Source of the DNA: Burkholderiaceae bacterium
GTDB lineage: Bacteria > Pseudomonadota > Gammaproteobacteria > Burkholderiales > Burkholderiaceae_C
Direction of reading: 5' to 3'
Length of the DNA: 64,000 bases
Assembly (NCBI GenBank): GCA_913776825.1
Contig: CAJYPV010000008.1
Span: 124,001-188,000, forward strand
Shown here: positions 54,938-64,000 of the stretch, piece after piece
Layout of the letters: each line of letters opens with the position of its first letter
Numbering within the stretch: the stretch's first letter is position 1
Notes under the pieces: model-generated
Told to the model about the DNA's origin: nothing
Databases searched by the model: none
Seen by the model: the letters and a program-made list of their open reading frames with translations, nothing else
Made by a program: the position numbers and the translations under genes

Positions 54938-55312
54938 ATGACCATCAAATACACCCCCGACCACGAATGGGTCGAGATCGCCGGTGACGGCACCGCCACG
55001 GTCGGCATCACGGTCCATGCGCAGGACGCGCTGGGCGATGTGGTGTTCGTCGATCTGCCCGAAGTCGGCAAGACCTACGCCGCCAAGGAAGTGGCCGGCG
55101 TGGTCGAGTCGGTGAAGGCCGCCGCCGACGTCTATGCCCCGGTGTCGGGCGAGATCGTCGAAGTCAACGAAGCGCTGCGCGACGACCCGTCGCTGGCCAA
55201 CACCGATCCGCTGAAGGCGGGCTGGTTCTTCAAGGTGAAGCTGACCCAGCCGTCGGAACTCGACGCGCTGATGGACAGCACCGCCTACGACGACCTCGTC
55301 AAGAACAGCTGA
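54938..55312 (+). CDS. gcvH: Glycine cleavage H protein
   Basis: 124 aa. The lipoyl attachment Lys60 lies in ESVKAAADVYAPVSGEI, the standard motif. The opening TIKYTPDHEWVEI and the ending AYDDLVKNS fit the family. It shuttles the aminomethyl intermediate between GcvP, GcvT and dihydrolipoamide dehydrogenase. It lies 151 bp after gcvT and 222 bp before gcvP, unusually wide spacers for a gcv operon; no promoter is obvious in them. Confidence 0.97.
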   Translation: MTIKYTPDHEWVEIAGDGTATVGITVHAQDALGDVVFVDLPEVGKTYAAKEVAGVVESVKAAADVYAPVSGEIVEVNEALRDDPSLANTDPLKAGWFFKVKLTQPSELDALMDSTAYDDLVKNS

Positions 55313-55534
55313 GCCCCCACCGGCGGCGCCCGCCCGCCTGATCCACCGACCCCGTGACCGCCCGGCCCGCGCCGGGCGGCCGGTCGGCGGCAGGTGGCCG
55401 GTGATGCCCGGTATCGATCCGGATCGCCCGCACGCGGATCGATCCACGGCTCGCCCCACCCGGGCCGCGCCGCCCGCAGGCGCCGAGGTCCAGCCCTCGG
55501 CCCACGCCAGATTTCTTCTCTTCAGGATCCCGCC

Positions 55535-58471
<2,937 letters not shown>

Positions 58472-58486
58472 TCGCCGGATGGCACG

Positions 58487-58512
58487 GAGGCCGCGGATGC
58501 GGCCTCTTTTTT
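58487..58512 (+). terminator. Rho-independent terminator between gcvP and sdaA
   Basis: GAGGCCGC pairs perfectly with GCGGCCTC around a GGAT loop, then six T. It is only 35 bp before the sdaA start. Either sdaA is expressed by read-through, giving less enzyme than GcvP, or it has its own promoter in the short gap. Confidence 0.9.
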
Positions 58513-58547
58513 GCCCTGCGAAGGGACGCGAACCACGAGGTGTTCTC

Positions 58548-60014
58548 ATGGCTGTTTCGGTTTTCGACCTTTTCAAGATCGGCATCGGTCCCTCCAGCTC
58601 CCACACCGTGGGACCGATGCGCGCCGCCCGCATGTTCGTGCAGCGCCTTCGTCATGAGGGTCAGCTCGAGGCGACGGTGCGGGTCGCCACGTCGCTGTAC
58701 GGATCGCTGGGCGCCACCGGCAAGGGCCACGGCAGCGACAAGGCGGTGCTGCTGGGGCTGGCCGGCCATGAGCCGGACACCGTCGACATCGAGCAGATCC
58801 CCACCATCCTCGAAGCCATCCGCACCCACAAGCGGGTGTCGTTGGGCGGCGAGCGCGAGATCGCTTTCGACGAATCACGCGACCTGGTGCTCTACCGGCG
58901 CCAGAGCCTGCCGCTGCATGCCAACGGCATGCGGCTGATCGCCTATGACGCCGAAGGCAACGAGCTGCAGAACCGGGTGTATTACTCGGTGGGCGGCGGC
59001 TTTGTCGTCAGCGAAGAGGTGCTGGCCGACGGCACCAAGCAAAAGCAGATCGCGCCGGACACCACGGTGCTGCCGTATCCCTTCAAGAGCGGCGCGGAGC
59101 TGCTGGCGCTGACGCAGCAGGAGAACTGCTCGATCGCCGACATCATGCGGCGCAACGAGCGCCACTGGCGCAGCGACGAAGAGACCCGTGACGGCCTGCT
59201 CAAGATCTGGCGCGTGATGCAGGACTGCGTGGCGCGCGGCTGCCGCGCTGAAGGCGTGCTGCCGGGCGGCTTCAAGGTGCGCCGCCGGTCGGCGCAGCTG
59301 TATCGCGAGCTGACCGCCAATCCGGAGGCCGCGCTGCGCGATCCGCTGCAGGTGATGGATTGGGTCAACCTGTATGCGCTGGCGGTCAATGAAGAGAACG
59401 CGGCCGGGGGTCGGGTCGTGACTGCCCCGACCAACGGCGCGGCCGGCATCATCCCGGCGGTGCTGCACTACTACGCGCGCTTCGTGAATCCACCGCCCGC
59501 CGCGTTGCGCATGGGCCTGCAGGACGGCGCGTCGACCGCGCTCGGCCGGCCGGGCGCGGGCCTGGGCGCGCATGAGGACGGCATCATCGACTTCCTGCTG
59601 ACCGCCGCGGCGATCGGCATTCTCTACAAGGAGAACGCCTCCATCTCCGGCGCCGAGGTCGGCTGCCAGGGCGAGGTCGGCGTGGCCTGTTCGATGGCAG
59701 CTGCCGCGTTGTGCGCCGTCATGGGCGGCACGCCGGAGCAGGTCGAGAACGCCGCCGAGATCGGCATGGAACATCACCTGGGCCTGACCTGCGATCCGGT
59801 GGGCGGACTGGTGCAGATCCCGTGCATCGAACGCAATGCGATCGCGTCGGTGAAGGCCATCAATGCGGCCCGCATGGCGCTGCGCGGAGACGGCACGCAC
59901 CATGTGAGTCTGGACAAGGTCATCAAGACGATGCGCGAGACCGGTGCGGACATGATGACCAAATACAAGGAGACCGCGCGGGGCGGTCTGGCGGTGAATA
60001 TCGTCGAGTGCTGA
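58548..60014 (+). CDS. sdaA: L-serine ammonia-lyase (L-serine dehydratase)
   Basis: 488 aa from the ATG opening [20 protein letters not shown]. It deaminates serine to pyruvate using an oxygen-labile [4Fe-4S] cluster. The beta domain has [15 protein letters not shown] and [10 protein letters not shown]; the alpha domain has [17 protein letters not shown] and the cluster cysteines in [17 protein letters not shown] and [19 protein letters not shown]. Its place after gcvTHP fits a pathway from glycine through serine to pyruvate. Confidence 0.96.
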   Translation: MAVSVFDLFKIGIGPSSSHTVGPMRAARMFVQRLRHEGQLEATVRVATSLYGSLGATGKGHGSDKAVLLGLAGHEPDTVDIEQIPTILEAIRTHKRVSLGGEREIAFDESRDLVLYRRQSLPLHANGMRLIAYDAEGNELQNRVYYSVGGGFVVSEEVLADGTKQKQIAPDTTVLPYPFKSGAELLALTQQENCSIADIMRRNERHWRSDEETRDGLLKIWRVMQDCVARGCRAEGVLPGGFKVRRRSAQLYRELTANPEAALRDPLQVMDWVNLYALAVNEENAAGGRVVTAPTNGAAGIIPAVLHYYARFVNPPPAALRMGLQDGASTALGRPGAGLGAHEDGIIDFLLTAAAIGILYKENASISGAEVGCQGEVGVACSMAAAALCAVMGGTPEQVENAAEIGMEHHLGLTCDPVGGLVQIPCIERNAIASVKAINAARMALRGDGTHHVSLDKVIKTMRETGADMMTKYKETARGGLAVNIVEC

Positions 60015-60020
60015 GACGGG

Positions 60021-61493
60021 TCAACGCGGTTTGGGGCCCATGCGGACCGAGAGTCCCTGGTACCGAATCAGCCCGAGTGCCACATCCACCGGCGCGAAAC
60101 GCTCTTCGAGCAAGGTGTGCTGGATGCTTCGGCGCAACGGCACGACATCCTTCACCAACTGCGCGTGGTAATTCGTCTCTTTTTGGAGCGCGAGGGCGGC
60201 CATCTTCAGGTCCTCCATCACCCGCTCACGTTCCCCGTCCTTCAGCACGAACTGGCCTTCGTCGTCTTTGGCTTGCGCCATCGTTTGGTAGGTCTGGATG
60301 CGCTGGGCAAGCTGGGCTTGCCGTCGCTGGCTGTCAGACAGCGTCTGCGGCAGATACTGCCACTCTTGCGGCGGGAGCTCGGAGGTGCAGACGGTGCCCC
60401 CGACCCGGCCTCTTGCCCCCGTGATGCCCGGGGGACCGGACAGCGACAGATGTCGGTAGCCGCATTTCGCCAGTTCCTCACGCAGCCGCTCGAGATAGCT
60501 CGGCTTCCCACCCATGCTCGTCGCGGCGTTGCAGGCGAACAAGTGGAGCTCCCCGCGGTGATCGGTGGACAGGCCCATCGACTGGAGCTTTTTGCAGAGT
60601 TCGCGAGGCGTCAGATCCCCGACCGTGTCAGCCACGCCGGACACACCGCCCAAATGCGCCTCAGCGGGGGTCCCGTGACCGGCGACCGACAGCCGTTGCC
60701 ACGTAGGAAGACCCGCCAGCGGCTTGGCTTGCGAGATCTTGTCGCCGAGATGCGAGGGATAGGTGATCCGCCCCGCGCGCGTGGCCAGTGAGCCGTTCTT
60801 GTGCGCGGCGAGCGAGTTGATATCGCGCTCACGGGTCGGCCCCAACTCCTTGAGCTCGATCAAGACCTCGCCATGAGGGATTCGCGACAGCTTGAGCAGT
60901 GGGCTCTCCGCCACCTGCATCCCGTCGCGCCAGAACGCGAGGCAGAGATGACGATTGCGATCGTCGGTCTTGAGGAAGCAGGACAGTCCGTCGGTTTTTC
61001 CCGACTGCTGGAACTGTCGGACCTGATGATCGACATCGGTGAAATCCAGGGCCATCGGCGCGTGCAATTTGCAACGGGCCTCGAGCACCTGTCCCACCTG
61101 TCGGGCCAACCAGCCATGAAAGGCGTCGGGCTGCTGGAGACGTTCAACCGGCAGGCGGACGCTCGCCGTCAGGATCTGATCAGCCAACAACGGCTCGGCA
61201 GGACGCAGCTCGGGCGCCATGTGGTGGCTGATCTGCGGCAGTAGGGTGGCTGCCGATCTCGCCATCGTCGCGCGGGTGGACCGCAGGTCGACAGTGGGCA
61301 GCGCGTTCAGCGTCAGCGCCTCTGGTCCTGGACCGTTCAAGGGCGTCATCGGCGGGAACGCCACGTCGGTGTGGAAGATGCCGCCTGCGGCTTCGGCCAA
61401 TCGATCGGCGACCTCCGTCTCAAGTGCGTGGGAGGCGGTCGAACCCATCGTGTCCGCTGACGGCGATGGGCGGGAAAAGAGAGATCGGAACAC
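60021..61493 (-). CDS. Orphan effector-like protein with caspase-like His/Cys dyad
   Basis: 490 aa from a GTG; an ATG at 61448 is an alternative. No named family, no signal peptide. Residues about 265-365 look like a clan CD cysteine peptidase of the C80/caspase type: LSVAGHGTPAEAHLGG with His273, then TPRELCKKL and ELHLFACNAATSMGG with Cys321. MARTX toxins use such a domain for self-cleavage. Residues 150-215 (SCFLKTDDRNRHLCLAFWRD) form another globular part, and a helical tail follows. It ends 6 bp from the convergent sdaA stop. Confidence 0.68.
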   Translation of the reverse strand: MFRSLFSRPSPSADTMGSTASHALETEVADRLAEAAGGIFHTDVAFPPMTPLNGPGPEALTLNALPTVDLRSTRATMARSAATLLPQISHHMAPELRPAEPLLADQILTASVRLPVERLQQPDAFHGWLARQVGQVLEARCKLHAPMALDFTDVDHQVRQFQQSGKTDGLSCFLKTDDRNRHLCLAFWRDGMQVAESPLLKLSRIPHGEVLIELKELGPTRERDINSLAAHKNGSLATRAGRITYPSHLGDKISQAKPLAGLPTWQRLSVAGHGTPAEAHLGGVSGVADTVGDLTPRELCKKLQSMGLSTDHRGELHLFACNAATSMGGKPSYLERLREELAKCGYRHLSLSGPPGITGARGRVGGTVCTSELPPQEWQYLPQTLSDSQRRQAQLAQRIQTYQTMAQAKDDEGQFVLKDGERERVMEDLKMAALALQKETNYHAQLVKDVVPLRRSIQHTLLEERFAPVDVALGLIRYQGLSVRMGPKPR

Positions 61494-61519
61494 GGCGGTG
61501 GCGGTCTGCTCAGAGACGC

Positions 61520-61549
61520 GAGTGGCGGACCGCCGCTAGTCCGCCACTC
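61520..61549. promoter_or_regulatory. 11-bp perfect inverted repeat upstream of the caspase-like orphan
   Basis: GAGTGGCGGAC (61520-61530) and GTCCGCCACTC (61539-61549) are separated by 8 bp and lie 27 bp upstream of the GTG start at 61493. There is no T tract. It could be an operator or a 5'-UTR hairpin covering the translation start region. Confidence 0.5.
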
Positions 61550-61677
61550 TCCAACCGTGGTTCTGCGGAATGCCTGGCGCCGACGGATCAGCCGTGCGCC
61601 ACAGCGACCCGGCCACACGACATCATCGAGCACGCAGGCACGTCGTCAGCGCAGGCCTGCCACCATCGAGTCCGCGC

Positions 61678-62274
61678 TCAGTAGCTGATGGTCACCGTGA
61701 CCGTGTCGGTGTAGCTGCCGGGCACGACGTTCGCGAGCGATGGAATGCGCCCATAGACCGACAGCGTCTGAGCCGTGCCGCTGCCGGTACCGGTCTTGTT
61801 GCTGCTGGCCGCGCTGCCGTCGCCCCACACGGTGGTGCGGCCCGCATCGAGGTAGAGCTGATAGCCCAGCGTGTCGGTGCCGCTCTTCATCGTGCGGCTG
61901 CTGAAGTTGGTCGCGCCACCGGCATTCGCGCCGGCATTCAGCGCCACCGTGTACGGCGTGGTGTTGGAGCAGGTCACGGTGAGGGTCGAGGTGGCATCCA
62001 GCGGCGTGGCCGAGGCCAGCGGATCGATCGCGCTGCCGAAATTCAGCGACGAGCCCGACACGGTGCAGGAACTGGTGATGGTCGCCTGGACCTGGAAGGT
62101 GTTGGTCACCGGCGTGGCGGCATGGCTGCCGTCGGACAACCCCGCCAGGAGACCGCCCACCAGCGCCAGGCCCGCGAGCCACAGGGCCCGTTGCAGCCGT
62201 GCATGGCGCGCCGGCTGCGCAGCGATCAGGACGTGGGCGGGACGATTCACGGAAGTGCGGCGCGTGGCGGTCAT
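61678..62274 (-). CDS. Spore coat U (SCPU)-domain secreted protein
   Basis: 198 aa from the ATG at 62274; longer in-frame starts read as non-protein sequence. A signal peptide (LWLAGLALVGGLLAGLSDG, cleavage near SHA-ATP) is followed by the SCPU domain: ATITSSCTVSGSSLNFG, TLTVTCSNTTPYTVALNAG, LGYQLYLDAGRTTVWG and a final PGSYTDTVTVTISY. Paired cysteines match Csu-type pilins and adhesins assembled by chaperone-usher systems. No chaperone or usher gene is in the window, so it may be a stand-alone surface protein. Confidence 0.9.
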   Translation of the reverse strand: MTATRRTSVNRPAHVLIAAQPARHARLQRALWLAGLALVGGLLAGLSDGSHAATPVTNTFQVQATITSSCTVSGSSLNFGSAIDPLASATPLDATSTLTVTCSNTTPYTVALNAGANAGGATNFSSRTMKSGTDTLGYQLYLDAGRTTVWGDGSAASSNKTGTGSGTAQTLSVYGRIPSLANVVPGSYTDTVTVTISY

Positions 62275-62764
62275 GGAGGGCTCCAGCGGTGGCGGGCGGA
62301 TCAGGCGATGTGTCAGGCGAGGAACGCGACGAGGCGGTGCGGGCCTTGTCGAAGCGATCGAGTGGTCGCCATGGATCGCATCTTCCCGTCGCGCCGCCGC
62401 CGACAACAGACGCCCAACGCTCAAGGGCCAGTACAGCGACGCAGTCAGCGTCTGTAGGCATTCCCCGCACAGCTGCCAGCCAAGCCCGATCCGGACCGCT
62501 GCGCACCTCGCCCCCCGCTTGCGATGCGGGACGGATCGACCCGTCGGAAAGCGGCACTCCGTCGACCGGCGTCCGTGCGATCCATCACGCCCGGCGCATG
62601 CGGGCGGCCCTTGTAGGCATTCGCCTGACAAGGAGTTGCGGCAAGTCGATCTACCGCGTACGGCAGGAGACCGGTAGAACCCCGGTCGTGTGATTTCAAG
62701 CGACCCATGGCTCCCATCCCGAGCGCGGGTCGACCCGCCCTGCTACCGCCTGGAACCCTCGCTC
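62275..62764. other. Divergent promoter region, no gene recognised
   Basis: 490 bp between the SCPU gene and the edge sensor gene. It contains a short direct repeat, TGTAGGCATTC, near 62453 and 62612. A longer in-frame extension of the SCPU gene runs through it but is not credible. No riboswitch was recognised. Confidence 0.45.
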
Positions 62765-64000
62765 ATGGATCGTCCGTTGAACCCGCCGCCCGCCGCGCCG
62801 CGCTCTCTTGCGATGTGGCTGTTCATCGGCAATCTGGTGGTGGCGGCGCTGTTGATCGCCGTCACCGCGAAGAATCTCAGCAGCAGCCGCGCCGCCGATG
62901 AGCTCGCCGCGCGCGAGAACGTCGAACGGGTGTCCAGCCAGCTGAGCGCTGAAATCGGCTCCCAGCTGCGGCAGATCGACAACGCGCTGACCACCGTCGC
63001 CCTGCGCTTCAAGCATGCGGACAACCCCGCCGATCGCCATCGCCTCACGCAGGAGGTGCTGGCGGAGCAGCGCGGCGTGCTCAAGCATGTCGATGCGTTG
63101 CGGGTGTCCGACGCGTACGGCGCCGTGGCGTTGGGGCTGGACGCCAGCGAACCGGCGATCTCGGTCGCCGATCGGGTCTACTTCCAGCGCGCCAAGGGCA
63201 CCGATGACATGGTGATGTCCGAGCCGCTGCGCAGCCGCGTCCATGGCCGCTGGGTGCTGATACTGGCCAAGCGTCTGCAGACCGCTTCCGGCGAGTTCGC
63301 GGGTGTGGTGTATGCCACGATGACGACCGAGCATTTCAACCAGATGTTCGCCAAGGCATCGCTGGGGGAGTCCGGCGCGATCTCGCTGCGCACCGACGAC
63401 CTCCGCCTGCTGGCCCGCCACTCGGCGGCCGAACCCGGCTCCAACACCGGGCTGGGCGAAAACAAGGTGTCCGACGCGCTGCGCGCCGCCTTCGCCCGGG
63501 ATCGCAGCCAGGGCTGGTTCCTGACCCACAACCCGATCGATCAGATCGAGCGCATCACCGCCTACCGCCAGGTGAACGGCTTCCCGCTGCGGGTGCTGGC
63601 CGGCATGGCCAGCCGCGACTATCTGGCCGCCTGGCGACGGGAACTGATCGGCGAAGTGGTGCTGATCACGCTGGTGATCCTGACCATCGGCGGCTTCTCC
63701 ATCCATCTGTTCCGACAACAGCGCCAGGAACAACGCGGTCGGCTGGACATGGCCCGACTGGCGCGCGAACAGAGCCTGATGCTGGAGAACGACCTGATCG
63801 GCATGGTGCGCCTGCGTGACCAGGTGGCGATCTGGGAAAACAACGCGATGGCGCGCATCTTTGGCTATCGGCCGGAAGAGCTGCGCGGCATGGCGATCCG
63901 GCAGCTCTATCTGGACGACGCCTCCTGCCAGTTGGTGAGCCAGACGGCGGCAACCTCGCTGCAGGAGGGCCGCCATTTCCGGCTGCAATTGCAGATGCGC
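62765..64000 (+). CDS. Membrane-bound Cache-PAS signalling protein, probable diguanylate cyclase (3'-truncated)
   Basis: 412 codons are visible, open to the window end. An N-terminal helix (AMWLFIGNLVVAALLIAV) is followed by a periplasmic double-Cache-like sensor (about 40-290: SVADRVYFQRAKGTDDMV, LAKRLQTASGEFAGVV), a second helix (EVVLITLVILTIGGFSIHLF) and a PAS domain (LENDLIGMVRLRD, ARIFGYRPEELRG). The PAS part is closely related to that of the diguanylate cyclase at 38768-41014, which makes a following GGDEF domain likely. Nothing downstream is visible. Confidence 0.85.
   Translation, partial: MDRPLNPPPAAPRSLAMWLFIGNLVVAALLIAVTAKNLSSSRAADELAARENVERVSSQLSAEIGSQLRQIDNALTTVALRFKHADNPADRHRLTQEVLAEQRGVLKHVDALRVSDAYGAVALGLDASEPAISVADRVYFQRAKGTDDMVMSEPLRSRVHGRWVLILAKRLQTASGEFAGVVYATMTTEHFNQMFAKASLGESGAISLRTDDLRLLARHSAAEPGSNTGLGENKVSDALRAAFARDRSQGWFLTHNPIDQIERITAYRQVNGFPLRVLAGMASRDYLAAWRRELIGEVVLITLVILTIGGFSIHLFRQQRQEQRGRLDMARLAREQSLMLENDLIGMVRLRDQVAIWENNAMARIFGYRPEELRGMAIRQLYLDDASCQLVSQTAATSLQEGRHFRLQLQMR

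Overview
The window is a GC-rich, densely coding chromosome segment, most likely from a betaproteobacterium of the order Burkholderiales (Roseateles/Mitsuaria/Rubrivivax-like). The grounds are indirect: high G+C codon usage, a Bug-type (TctC) binding protein, the queG-tsaE-amidase-mutL-miaA gene neighbourhood, a tandem glycine riboswitch in front of gcvT, and many large hybrid kinases and c-di-GMP proteins. No rRNA or tRNA gene was recognised, so the genus is inference.

Layout. 1-7.5 kb: a 5'-truncated poly-HAMP hybrid histidine kinase overlapping a second REC-GAF-kinase-REC protein. 7.5-10 kb: a repeat-rich gap (45-bp dispersed repeat, 38-bp tandem repeat), an orphan Imm8-like immunity protein and an unknown protein. 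10-15.5 kb: isocitrate lyase, a 53-aa glycine-rich peptide, a Bug binding protein, an AEC transporter and queG. 15.5-17.5 kb: tsaE and a Tat-exported cell-wall amidase. 17.7-21.6 kb: a block of small orphan genes that looks less GC-rich (secreted protein, HNH-like protein, SUKH-like immunity protein, YcxB-like and zinc-ribbon membrane proteins). 21.7-27.5 kb: a tricorn-type peptidase, a DedA protein, and a double-glycine-leader peptide with a CPBP membrane protease. 27.5-33 kb: mutL, an RNA pseudouridine synthase with a very long disordered repeat region, and miaA. 33.3-37.9 kb: an ABC ATPase, FtsX-like permease and AttH/CrtC-like protein operon. 37.8-42.8 kb: degenerate GGDEF protein, CHASE-PAS-GGDEF cyclase, GNAT, MarC, Lrp/AsnC regulator. 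42.8-53.3 kb: a large proline-rich orphan protein, XerD, an OmpR-type regulator/kinase/HtrA-protease operon and a second orphan with a phosphatase-like loop. 53.3-60 kb: glycine riboswitch, gcvT, gcvH, gcvP and sdaA (glycine cleavage and serine deamination). 60-64 kb: a third orphan with a caspase-like His/Cys pair, a spore-coat-U-type adhesin and the start of a second PAS signalling protein.

How it fits together. Housekeeping genes (tRNA modification, mismatch repair, glycine catabolism, glyoxylate shunt, chromosome resolution) form the backbone. The accessory material consists of immunity-type genes without visible toxins, two unusual short peptides, and three large minus-strand orphans that resemble secreted effectors. 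The best candidates for something undescribed are the double-glycine peptide/CPBP pair at 26.35-27.47 kb and the three effector-like orphans, two of which appear to share a C-terminal segment.
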